Positions 21,601 through 27,696 of a stretch of DNA of 57,065 nt are shown in pieces (within the stretch, counting starts at the first letter, position 1; every line of letters begins with the position of its first letter). Source of the stretch: Bacteroidaceae bacterium (GTDB taxonomy: Bacteria > Bacteroidota > Bacteroidia > Bacteroidales > Bacteroidaceae). The position numbers and the translations under genes are program-made. The DNA lies in assembly GCA_017481875.1 (NCBI GenBank), contig JAFUOP010000041.1:1-57065 (forward strand), read 5' to 3'. The notes below the pieces were generated by a model that made no database searches, was not told where the DNA came from, and saw nothing but the letters and a program-made list of their open reading frames with translations.

Positions 21601-24071
21601 TTATCACAACCAACGACAAGAAACTGCGTGCGGCAATGGGCGAAACCTTCTATAAATATATGAAGGATAATCTGCGCCCCGACAGCCTCGGTTATCGTGC
21701 CCTGCACACTGCCGATGTGAAGAACCTCACATCGCTCGAGTGTGCCAATATGGAGGTTGTAAGCCTCGGCGGTATGCTTGAATTTATGCCTAATGTCAAG
21801 GATATCGATGCCACGGGTAATGAGATGAAGGAGGTGAGCATTCCTCTCAATGGATTAAATAACCTTAACCTCTCGAATAACCCGTTGCTCGAGACTCTAC
21901 AGAATGATTATGGCGGTTGTGCAAAGAGAATAGATCTGTCGCACTCGTACATCGATGATGGCATACTGAACGCGGCACGTGGCGCGGCTGTAGGTGGCGA
22001 TTTGATTGTGAACGGCGATTTGGGCGCCGAGGAGCTGATAATTTTCACGGATGAAAAATCTTCTCCGGCCTCATTGACGATGCTCAGCACCAACCGTTCG
22101 CTCTACTTGCATAGCTGTTACATTCCCGAGATTAAGTTCAGCGGTAAGGCATTGACATTTGCATCAAGCGGCAAACGTACCTGCAAGATGGAGAAACTGC
22201 TGCTTATGAACGAGGAGAAGCCTGTTGAACTTGTCTTCCAAACCGTGGATATGCCGCTCTTGTGGATAAACAAGTGGATTGACGACAACCCCAACCGCAA
22301 GTTTACAATGAGAGTGCAGACAGGTAACGAGGAGGTGAATACCAAAATTAACGGTATGCTCTCGTTTATAAACTCCACCACTATGACAGGCTCGGTGGGC
22401 AAGTTGAGCAGCGAGATGAAGCAGATGGCAAACAACATTCTGCTGCCATATGCCTATTCGGGCGAGGTACCCAAGGGTGCACGTTTCGACGAGGTGCTCG
22501 ACGAGTTCGGCCTGCACGAGACACGCACCACCGATGACCTGAAAATGGGGCGTGCTATGGGCTACAGATTGTATGAGTCGCTCAAGAGTGAGTATGCCCC
22601 CGGCAAGGAGTATCTGCACGTGGAAGACGTGAAGAACGTAACCAAGTTCAGCTGCGCAGGTATGAACGTGCCCGATATATTGACAGTGCTAAGCTATATG
22701 CCGTCGGTGACAAATGTCAATGCATCGGAGAACAGCATAAGAAAGTTCATTGTACCTACAAGGGGTATATACGATTTGTCGAACGGTCAGGTTTCTCTCG
22801 AGAAACTGGAATTTGCACGCAAGGCAATAAGCCTCGACCTCACAAATACAGTCATCAACCGTGAGGTATTTGAAGAGGCAATAAAGAATGTGACCACCAA
22901 TCTCAAGGTAACTCACACCGGTGAGGTTCTTTCGATAAACGATTCTTCGAACAAGTTGGGTGAGCTAATGATTCTTGCGAGCCTCAATATATACAGTTGC
23001 AAGATACAGACATTGAACTACCGTGGCAAGTTCCTGAATCTGCGTGGCGATTTGGATAATATTTCAATATCTAATCTTCGTTTGAATACTGCCACAAACA
23101 CCAACATAAGCTTTACTTCGGCCGACGTGGCATTGAATTTCATTGCCAATTGGTCGCAGAACAACCCCGTGGATACTGAGTTCAATATTGTTCTGCTCGG
23201 CGGTAACGTATCGGCCTGCACCAGTGCACTTAAAGCCTTCAATAATGAGGCTGCGGCCGGTCGTGGCTTTACCGAGGCAAACAAGAAACTTGCCATCGAT
23301 GCCATAGTGGATTGTGCCAACAAGGGTTACGTCGCAAAGGGTGGCAAGTACGACAGTATGCTCGACGAACTTGGCCTTGCTCCCAAGGCAAAACCGTGGG
23401 CTGTGAAGCTGAACAATGCCGGTGCACATGTACTGAATGTTATCACGGCTATGCGCAGCCATTGTGGCTATGGCTTGCTCGAAGCAAAGAGGTACTGCGA
23501 CAATGCTCCCTCTGTTATTGGAACATTCGACACACAGGAGGAGGCTGCGGCACTTAAGCGCGACATTGAAAATGTTGGTGGCTCGGCTGTGGTGCTGCAC
23601 AATGGTGTGCAGGTGGCAGAGCCCGCCAAGAGGAAGGCTGAGGCTGCCGACTGCGACGTTGTTCTCACAAGCACGGGGGCAAACAAGATAAGTGTGATTA
23701 GGGCTTTGCAATCCGTTTTCGGTATCACTCTGGTACAAGCAAACACTCTTGTAAAGACGCTCCCCGTAGTCATTGCAACAGGCAAGACAAGGTCCGAGGC
23801 GCAGGCTATAAAGAGTGAGATAGAGGGTGCGGGCGGTAGTGTGAATATAAGTTCACAAAAGAGCGAATTCGATGTGGTGCTCACAAATGCGGGTGCCAAT
23901 AGGATTGCCGTGATAAAGGCCCTGAAGGCTGCCTGCGGCATTGGCACATTAGATGCCAACAACCTTACCAAGAACCTTCCTGCAGTTGTGGCAACGGGTG
24001 TGAGCAACAGCGAGGCCCAGGATATAAAGAGTGCCATTGAGGAGGCTGGCGGTAGCGTGCGCATCGAGTAA
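9681..24071 (+). CDS. Giant exported protein: Ig-like repeats, beta-rich core, EF-hand, LRRs, three L7/L12-CTD-like domains
   Basis: 4796 residues in one uninterrupted frame. A signal peptide covers about 1-27 (ending SSLCAQ). Seven tandem repeats of about 160-170 residues start near 28, 359, 519, 684, 850, 1020 and 1187; each opens with a VTVxPKxxPLP-like strand and a PxxLFEVxL segment. Residues about 1300-2600 are a beta-rich region of long amphipathic strands, split by a Lys/Asp linker near 1914. A helical insertion follows near 2885-2970. A canonical EF-hand loop (DTNKDGRMHINE, 3336-3347) precedes leucine-rich repeats from about 3390 to 4480. The C-terminus is three tandem domains (about 4573-4642, 4657-4724, 4729-4796) that closely resemble the ribosomal L7/L12 C-terminal domain, e.g. 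NAGANRIAVIKALKAACGIG. No T9SS tail is present. Exact function is unknown; an extracellular or surface location is inferred from the signal peptide and neighbours. Confidence 0.85.
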   Translation: MNTIMIKHRLFSYIVCMLLCASSLCAQVSVTVQRKQNPLPAQGGVYMSDPGRFFNIIVTNNSASEFLPVRLEARIEGPIENSVDIWPNSDSYLATMASRSMPVYIPLQPGQSRVLTQTDLFNMFRQYDAGTESFGSGYLYDAFQNGTNSGVFGLLPEGHYGLKITAKTNFTDFNDPGDYLGEGICFFDICYTANPPSFNNITYINGNNAGVSGFEENEGYYTAYFPTSNPRFSWTEPTFNYRGLTVTRQFIYDFVLYQLSEEQHPSDAVLHGGNIAYSQYGLMTPQCIVPYNIVAKLKRYKNVKYVVQVTARPLVNDASNPNYTQVGNDGKSELLVLLMDNSNAGEDFDIVVDNPQTELPINVTVEPKFTELPSALYPYFENPSELFNVTLENRSSETIPVCMLMQYYKGNWGVTAAPDRQHTNEYIELAPGARVALSAEDFDRLAGGYDTDRDVIAFKAKTGFVIGKPTSDYFPESNDTAFVRVCRYTGGKPVLRETIVGKGRVPFRTSENVMSGEMFSVTLEPKMSILPKDGAHYFTKPSRLFTLKIKSLSPKTLRIYPGLFYFVEDEVSYSGDYFKGKRFADNYITIKSGETKAFSDEEFDKFFGGFEEYRKQLKGGEKEVLTDFSLIELAESLENVAKLYIFDYERLSMLDLEKDKPSQALLMEYSASFTTSSSVKLGDVDVVIKPRVNPFPYNGDVYINSPGRLFEIELKNLTNKDLKLCPSITYADRDIDGALYSYIPSKWFTYPEFVLKAKEKMVLDRETLNKLCGDTIATRINHSTGEKESDFKDFDEIITLDDANHLKFTLINADSLRKIPADAPNKADRVLAASQALDFWADKNVSLTDLDVSIKLKMNPMPYNARAYFTKPEQLFEVSLSNTGDRTIEFVPMIMFEFNEDDRATYLSNSYKEKDMKHVLVKPGETLELTDEQVKMYFSSKGFTKVTSDLFGKITGKAEFSALDADREITIDPKKYNKITFKALKPLIHYAEQGDLAEFTIGEGFTSYQVSAFTRLDDVAVTVTPKLDPLPARGDIYFNSPAALFEVELKNNTPNSYNVLPNIMYLFDEFGSYYASVFKEERYDKAIAIGPNEVKKLTSNELNALCGNPDTIKCFEARLGGVFVETPIPDIKKVVNLQSFNQIEVVAYSADSLKKIAQGEKNRKVRAMLGGGKSDFNAKDMHFSEVVVTVAPKADATFKPDPDEYFEKPGNLFEVTLLNVTSNEQKVGLRLTYNDRYFISKPDSVITVKPDEKIKLSATRLNDLCGHDMYSYGAPLYEADTLGGVRAEKPDPLEIKMKEGDNKITALVWRKIIEDKEKPTVYKVDSISKCDTVFQPALRDLWIGEYRLTVTEAKEVAIKDKELKEKGYDCFKGKGHVHTTMMNVPVRVAVEFDSIYVDASIKRVVKNGVKSITEKSAHVPLEIFEENFVKELAKTDSVGAEAKVEKLLKDAGVGAFYNYVIGNAMQTLAKVDSAAVVTLPIGLTVPMDKELECPATIQLAQMEFLPESANLDLIGEFVLPECEAVESDILIFAARKLTTSPESFLPQSGSLGLVKSFKVKDPDSDFTFTFNAPSNQDYSKASDGCFISWKDGKFNELCASISMNLPSDELLKDDGKAALDPNVHPEITLTAFIADAEDWFATVKMDPFQVASAPGFTFSATGDSVGIVLDRSKRRTPSGIKFPTNYKFDGKLGLSGDPGKNEKAYNEWKGFYFEELSCKLPHFVELDSVGDSRVKVGVKNVIYDASGFSMDVSVDSLFTYGTPKVGGWKITLDNIYLNIKQNSFGSSGLSGRIEVPFLCKKDTTEKAQIGYTAAIQSVAHGKKDGLAVNFRMQQLDDEVGLDFMLAKVQFNKDSTYFNVVYCDTLPKGKQTLVELCLDGKVSITCAEKIDFKLPDIPFKNMRIANFDQSLLTGKKNDKKDDKKKSSGQGVESPDGNTNFHTGKWALAGDPGSDEGTYWGMPLVLDNISMEVGDGGETLGLGIEGGVVVMGNKKFGLGATVGLTIWSEIDWEKTTIKYKEVEFKSMHVEGQYAGMVSVVGDLEVSDEEEKSGFDADLDVKVKGLFEIDLAGGYYKMKKTEEDLKLDEGDEAEDEYYRAGYFLAKAGFGRGLPLGPVSLQKITGGFFINYSVAVSDVDGADDMVDALEKSLKPKYKSYGGMFGVGLAVGDETIINGEATLLVMVDIQEDGIRVPGVVMQGEVHALCASTDADSGLVNGKVTIIYEDTTTPDITEEEKAAMSSGDLREKLEEKKNEHKMFKLSVTVDSDIAAMYKKFTGEEYQVKAPISDLQALDQKNADSENKGEQKNQSSAAGKLESKGYVKSGCGATINLEFQIRNYPAQNKTFWHLYVGEPDEAKRCRITFIDFEVGKDSPVGLWAKVYANAYLCLGNELPGNGKLPDIPDKVQEALGMKGADGKVDTSLKSKLDAAREQTMKGGPAGDINGGIMVGGALGAEIGCNAVFCYANVEGMLGFDLILKQYKEGVRCTDGSRAGGKNGFYATGQIYAMLKGELGLMLDLWIFKGKVPLVDMTMGALLQGGFPNPTWVYGRMRAKGSVLGGLIKFSSTIEMKAGKVCVPEMGNPLDDIKIFGDVQPGDEDIEKGWSDKSLVSCYGKSTFTTNMKIDKVLALVDEAATMEENGMDGDGGNVTRMYVFHLDNNFEMKEYDESDPTDDERSAYTTYITHSNPTFDKENYELRTGSFKPNTLYRVKLRGTCKEVVDGREVDPIYKDSLSGYKEEHRPFADVRYVYFRTGKLSDNINDEVVGYLPNITPFTQSLDDVTQPSFMEAHVRDDYWHNPDYEFVASIKEYDQATGRYILPDARAGLRKGQVSKYENLSVIEVVEQGVDEDGNEFKYATVTIDKPVPGEFFVKGKRYRFEVQRVNRAQLNSYMDMIEENYKSIMAMTKEDIDSYEQQLAEMDEAIAEGDAKAGDANTNQAIRDLYNYYKEVGEMYGENEAEQRIKEYKEQLKSNAQGFAEVVYTQDYKYNGYRNFQEFVQNEEYQWYTTPPLVDQFSEPNSKNTSVLYCKVDDVVLRGSDSRNNNPYYALNYWHSIAAIAYEATPAYDFCKRTWRQSNFDGSRGVTFVPEYDWLRNGNANGASMSFEEYEKLFSPAYCKRWFSYDEGESRVPGPSRVIMNIWRAMESDANVAENFEKEIKEKYEYYEHFRDFKFTDAADNGTMLKGYVKPYNQGGSYYPQYAMMPVWQIGLIYAADHPGKYGLKQSNCGRAGTTAYKYMTGEYSLFKASSFLNRIQSISARVRFCDGYNIATVSGKGGSYNASNYGMRPLTSSKRTVLIKSDFNGRGYYDLGQDVAVSAEEYVHIGDEVLRYYILKHYDTNKDGRMHINEMNAITNLSLDFSAIYLQDGRKRRGYEEYNSYKYIYIESLDALKNMPNLETLTLSDNSGSAHNTFRQNNKALTFEGNPKLKKVTMRRWYVETLDFKFNPNLKTLQIDMRAGDNTTDDGYAAVGWNSVKHKGVKNLYLASNDALRTLSVIDCDLVELDLSNNPNIEKLDLRLNHLASLDISAANKLREEYIKVGYQVRSGASQAMRNVITSNVTTFNISSALARISDMSSPNYYVTFETKRSEEYVSTDDLDKNLNAHLTSLAEKAQMNFYDWAAKQVALDAEGLDIKSIKYLDYFMPALTSLNVNDNALKELDLSGFPKLRKVYANNNNIRRIEINSNSDIIELEVSNNELTELPLDIMPNLLSLKCDNNSIEILYPNVCPKLIKLHCAGNALTELVMDRLTSLQELVCSDNNFTQGNLIMPANLGRLQVFEAKRALGDIAEVDLKAATNIRRIDVSNNASLKSLLISENATSLQYLYAADCALNSIGPKGSRYFYFRCSGEGESHYLNLRSLVEVNIARNPIIRAYVAYNTSSFPNLRSIDVSGCDVINVKLLGSSNCKLTRLCAGVPQRTAGSKVVVWAVNDRNWFSRWPEWSEYPENKHTTRMVYGRNSDNLEKYDEEENIDVEVITTNDKKLRAAMGETFYKYMKDNLRPDSLGYRALHTADVKNLTSLECANMEVVSLGGMLEFMPNVKDIDATGNEMKEVSIPLNGLNNLNLSNNPLLETLQNDYGGCAKRIDLSHSYIDDGILNAARGAAVGGDLIVNGDLGAEELIIFTDEKSSPASLTMLSTNRSLYLHSCYIPEIKFSGKALTFASSGKRTCKMEKLLLMNEEKPVELVFQTVDMPLLWINKWIDDNPNRKFTMRVQTGNEEVNTKINGMLSFINSTTMTGSVGKLSSEMKQMANNILLPYAYSGEVPKGARFDEVLDEFGLHETRTTDDLKMGRAMGYRLYESLKSEYAPGKEYLHVEDVKNVTKFSCAGMNVPDILTVLSYMPSVTNVNASENSIRKFIVPTRGIYDLSNGQVSLEKLEFARKAISLDLTNTVINREVFEEAIKNVTTNLKVTHTGEVLSINDSSNKLGELMILASLNIYSCKIQTLNYRGKFLNLRGDLDNISISNLRLNTATNTNISFTSADVALNFIANWSQNNPVDTEFNIVLLGGNVSACTSALKAFNNEAAAGRGFTEANKKLAIDAIVDCANKGYVAKGGKYDSMLDELGLAPKAKPWAVKLNNAGAHVLNVITAMRSHCGYGLLEAKRYCDNAPSVIGTFDTQEEAAALKRDIENVGGSAVVLHNGVQVAEPAKRKAEAADCDVVLTSTGANKISVIRALQSVFGITLVQANTLVKTLPVVIATGKTRSEAQAIKSEIEGAGGSVNISSQKSEFDVVLTNAGANRIAVIKALKAACGIGTLDANNLTKNLPAVVATGVSNSEAQDIKSAIEEAGGSVRIE

Positions 24072-24108
24072 CGGCTATGGTGGAATATTGATAGAAAAAT
24101 AACTAAAT

Positions 24109-26412
24109 ATGAAAAGATATATAAGAATGAGAGGATTGGTGATTACAGCAGCGTTGCTTGTGGCTGCGGTGGCGCAGGCTGTGGGTGTTGGTGATGCAGT
24201 ACCGGCAACAAGGAATATAGCACGCAAGGTGATTGCTGTGCCGGCCGATACCATAGACACAAAGGTGGTGGACGTGAACAAGATGAGCCAGAAGGAGTAT
24301 GAAGAGTACTTGCTCACGCAGCCCATAGATACAACCCGTAGCGATACCACCACGGTGGCATTCTCGGTGCAGGTGCTTGCCCGCCCCAAAGGCGACAGGG
24401 TACTGTTGCGTTGGGCCCCCGATGAGTTCGCGCCATGGTATCTTGCCAACAGATATGGATACAATATATTGCGTACAGACAAAAACGGCGCAGTGGATAC
24501 CCTTAAAAAGTCGCTCAAACCATATACATTGGAGGAGATGAAGGCACGCTTCGAGGCCAACGACTCGCTCGCAGGTACAGCTGCACAAATGCTCTACGGC
24601 AAGGGCACCGAGCTCAACAGTGCCATAGGCAGCGATGGTGCCGAGGGTATTATGCAGGTATATGAAGAACAGCAGACACGTTTTGCCTATGCTATGTTGC
24701 TTTCTGAAATACGCCCCGACCTTGCCAGGGCAATGGCACTTATGTACATAGACAGCACTGCTGTGAAGAATGCAGAATATTCATATACCGTAACCACCAA
24801 TATTCCCAAAGAGCAGTTGAATATGGTATATCAGCCGGCTTTTGTGAAGAATGTAAATGAGAAGCCTGTCAAGTTCGAGCCCGTGATAACCGATTCTACC
24901 GGTGTCGATGGCCATTCTATTCGCCTTTTCTGGCCTATGTCCCACGCTTTCAGTACCTATGATATTGAACGCCGTGACGAGAATGGCGAGTGGATAAAGC
25001 TCAATGCACACCGCTTTATGACACTTATGACGCAAGAAGACGAAACCACAGCGCAGAACATATTCGAAGATGTGAACCTGGAACCAGGCTTCTATGATTA
25101 CCGCATTTGTGGCTACGATGCTTTTGGTGAAAAGAGTAACTATAGCAATGTGCACAGGGCGCAGCTGGTCGATATTATTCCGCCTACAGCACCTGTTATA
25201 TCTCAGTTTAATGTGGAGCGTCCTACAGAGAATACAATAATGGCCGAAATTATATGGGAAAAGAATATAATGGAGCCCGATTTTATGGGTTACAATATCT
25301 ACTACTACAATGCTCAGGTGGATACTGTGTGGGTGAAACTCAATGAACAATTGCTCGACCCCGAGATGCAGTCGTTCCGTTGCGAGGTTACTTTCCTTGG
25401 AACAGGACACGTTACGGTTGTTGCTGTGGATACATTAAACAATTCATCGGCAGCAATGCCGCAAGAGCTCTTTATTGCCGATTTTACTCCCCCAACGGCA
25501 CCCACAGGCTTGCAGTATGTGATGTCGCCCACCGGCAGCGTAATGATAAAGTGGAACAAGAACCCTGAACCCGATGTGGCCGGTTACAACCTCTATTATG
25601 CCAACGACAGCACACACACCTTCCTGCAGAAGAGGGGCAAGATGAGCCGTGGGCCTGTGGTGTTTGATACTTTGGCTGTTACAGGTGTTACGCAACGGCA
25701 CACATATTACCGTGTTAAAGCTTTTGATTTCTCGGGTAATGAATCTGCATTCTCAGAGATACTCACCGTAAAGCGTAAGAACTACGATGCACCGCGCCCG
25801 TGTCGCATAGATTCCGTTTGGCAGGATACAAAACGTGTTTATATGAGATGGTTTCCTTCGTCCGAAGATGACGTTGAAAAATTCTATGTATATCGTCGTC
25901 TGCACGGTGAAGAGATAAATTCGCTCATAGGTGTGCTCACCAGGGATTCTGTGAAGAATGGGCGTTTGTTTGTTGTCGATTCTCCCGAGCCCAACAGCAA
26001 GGCACGCTATTACTATCACATAGAAACTATGAACGAGAGTGGTGTAACATCGGAACCATCTTATGAAACTTCGTTCCTCTTCAAGGGGGAAACAATGCTG
26101 CCGCTTGTTTTGAGAATGGGTGCTACATACAGGCACGACGATGAACAGGTGCATATAGCGTGGGATATATCCGGCATAACGCGTGAAATGCAAGACAAAG
26201 GACTTTATATATGTTTGTACAAACGCTGGAATAACGATGATATATTCCGTTATGTAAAGTCTGTTAATATCAATGAAATAAGTACTATCGATAGTCATGT
26301 GGAGCCTGGTGAGGTGGTTGATTATCGCATAAGGGTGCGTAGCCGTGAGGGGCATTTGTCGCCCTATTCAAATGTGGTGCAGGTAACTGTGCCAAGCAAT
26401 AGTGAAGAATAA
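24109..26412 (+). CDS. Secreted fibronectin type III repeat protein
   Basis: 767 residues with a signal peptide (ending VAQAVG). At least four fibronectin-III-like modules lie from about residue 255 to 750: RLFWPMSHAFSTYDIERRD, then two modules opening with PPTAP and carrying GYNIYY and GYNLYY strands, then a module with FYVYRRL, and a partial last one. The first 250 residues include a repeat-poor region rich in Thr and Asp (IDTTRSDTTT). It starts 37 bases after the giant gene and ends directly against the next frame, so it is in the same operon. Such modules usually act as spacers or binding arms. No enzyme motif is seen. Confidence 0.75.
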   Translation: MKRYIRMRGLVITAALLVAAVAQAVGVGDAVPATRNIARKVIAVPADTIDTKVVDVNKMSQKEYEEYLLTQPIDTTRSDTTTVAFSVQVLARPKGDRVLLRWAPDEFAPWYLANRYGYNILRTDKNGAVDTLKKSLKPYTLEEMKARFEANDSLAGTAAQMLYGKGTELNSAIGSDGAEGIMQVYEEQQTRFAYAMLLSEIRPDLARAMALMYIDSTAVKNAEYSYTVTTNIPKEQLNMVYQPAFVKNVNEKPVKFEPVITDSTGVDGHSIRLFWPMSHAFSTYDIERRDENGEWIKLNAHRFMTLMTQEDETTAQNIFEDVNLEPGFYDYRICGYDAFGEKSNYSNVHRAQLVDIIPPTAPVISQFNVERPTENTIMAEIIWEKNIMEPDFMGYNIYYYNAQVDTVWVKLNEQLLDPEMQSFRCEVTFLGTGHVTVVAVDTLNNSSAAMPQELFIADFTPPTAPTGLQYVMSPTGSVMIKWNKNPEPDVAGYNLYYANDSTHTFLQKRGKMSRGPVVFDTLAVTGVTQRHTYYRVKAFDFSGNESAFSEILTVKRKNYDAPRPCRIDSVWQDTKRVYMRWFPSSEDDVEKFYVYRRLHGEEINSLIGVLTRDSVKNGRLFVVDSPEPNSKARYYYHIETMNESGVTSEPSYETSFLFKGETMLPLVLRMGATYRHDDEQVHIAWDISGITREMQDKGLYICLYKRWNNDDIFRYVKSVNINEISTIDSHVEPGEVVDYRIRVRSREGHLSPYSNVVQVTVPSNSEE

Positions 26413-26463
26413 ATGAGTGATTTATCCAAATTGATACGTCGTTTCAATATAATAAACTTAAAG

Positions 26464-27177
26464 ATGAAGCAGATAGGTAACATATTCCTGCTGTTTGTAG
26501 TGGCAATGTTCTGCTCGTGTGGAGAGTTTTTTAACTTTGAGGTGGAACAGCCAACAGTCAATGGGCTTAGAATTTCGCATCACGAAATAGATCTTATAGT
26601 GGGCGATTCTATAACTTTCAGTGTGGAACTTTCGCCCGATACCATACCGGTCTCTTATCTCTGGTTGGTAGAAGGCGATGACGATGCTATAGAACTTGCC
26701 GGTCGCAAGGTGAATGCCTTGAAACCTGGTAAAGCTTTAGTGAGAGTCGAGGCAGAACGTGTAAATAATACTAACGAGGTAGATGTTATTTACGATAGTT
26801 GCTATGTAAATGTGTTCGATTGGAAAGCAGTTGATTACAACGAATATCTTTACGAAACAGTGCTCTATTCCTCATTGGTGATTGATGGGGTACAAAAGAC
26901 CAATGCTATGGGCAACACACGCCTGGTTGCAGTGGTCGATGGCGAGCTACGTGGCTTGGCGGTAATGCGCGAGGCTCACGGTATTCCTTATCTTGAAATG
27001 CGTATAAGAGCAAATTGGCCGGGTGAGATGGCGTACATTGAATGTTATAACCCCGACACATATCAGCGTTTTGTCTTCGATTCATTGCAATTGAATGGTG
27101 AGACATACGGTACATTGTCCGACCTCAAACGCTATCGAGGTAAAAGCAGGAATTATGGAATTGTGGAAAATGATTAA
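26464..27177 (+). CDS. Lipoprotein with Ig-like domain and AVVDGELRG module
   Basis: About 237 residues from the ATG at 26464, which gives a proper lipoprotein signal (FLLFVVAMFCSCGE). An upstream in-frame ATG at 26413 abuts the previous stop codon but adds 17 residues that spoil the signal. Residues about 30-115 look like a bacterial Ig-like domain (ISHHEIDLIVGDSITFSVEL). Residues about 130-230 carry the module RLVAVVDGELRGLAVMRE, also seen at both ends of the 1299-residue protein. The shared module suggests that the two proteins are functionally linked. It is predicted to be membrane-anchored. Confidence 0.7.
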   Translation: MKQIGNIFLLFVVAMFCSCGEFFNFEVEQPTVNGLRISHHEIDLIVGDSITFSVELSPDTIPVSYLWLVEGDDDAIELAGRKVNALKPGKALVRVEAERVNNTNEVDVIYDSCYVNVFDWKAVDYNEYLYETVLYSSLVIDGVQKTNAMGNTRLVAVVDGELRGLAVMREAHGIPYLEMRIRANWPGEMAYIECYNPDTYQRFVFDSLQLNGETYGTLSDLKRYRGKSRNYGIVEND

Positions 27178-27189
27178 AATTTAAGAGAT

Positions 27190-27696
27190 ATGAAAAGGTG
27201 TGTTTTCATTTTGTTTGCAATGATGCTTGCCATAGTGGCTGTGGCCGATGGTGGGCTGAAGCAATATAGCAAGGTTGTGCTTGCTTTAGTCGATGGTCGT
27301 GTATTCGACATTGATATTGACGCGGACTCTTACATATATTCATATACCAAAGGCGAAGATGCCGAGGCTGTCCAGTATGTAGAGGTTAGTGGTACAAGAG
27401 AGATGTATCTATTTAACCGAGACGAATTACTCTCTATAAAATTTGTCGATGATGTAGCAACTTCCATTGAATATGTTGCTATAACCGATGAAAACAATCC
27501 TATGCGCTATGTTAATGGTGAGTTGCTGTTTCACCACAGCTTGAACGGTGAGAGCATCAGGGTGTTCGATGTTGCGGGAAAAAAGGTTCTCGACAGCGTG
27601 GTTCTCCCGGGCAGAAAAATTTCTTTGGATAAACTTGTGCAGGGAACATACCTTGTGGAGGTTAAGGGTTTCAAAACTAAAGTGATGGTACGATGA
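27190..27696 (+). CDS. Small secreted protein with T9SS type A sorting-like tail
   Basis: 168 residues with a signal peptide (residues 1-19). The middle 80 residues have no recognised domain (LVDGRVFDIDIDADSY). The last 55 or so read as a sorting tail: GESIRVFDVAGKKVL, then SLDKLVQGTYLVEVKG and KTKVMVR. It lies 12 bases after the lipoprotein gene, and its stop overlaps the ATG of the next gene by 4 bases (ATGA), so the two are likely translationally coupled. Confidence 0.7.
   Translation: MKRCVFILFAMMLAIVAVADGGLKQYSKVVLALVDGRVFDIDIDADSYIYSYTKGEDAEAVQYVEVSGTREMYLFNRDELLSIKFVDDVATSIEYVAITDENNPMRYVNGELLFHHSLNGESIRVFDVAGKKVLDSVVLPGRKISLDKLVQGTYLVEVKGFKTKVMVR

Noticed and set aside
23397-24068. 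SPOR (peptidoglycan-binding) domains at the end of the giant protein
   Set aside because: The closing helix-strand resembles SPOR, but the AGAN-K/R-xxVIxAL helix and GxG turn match L7/L12 CTD much better, in all three repeats.
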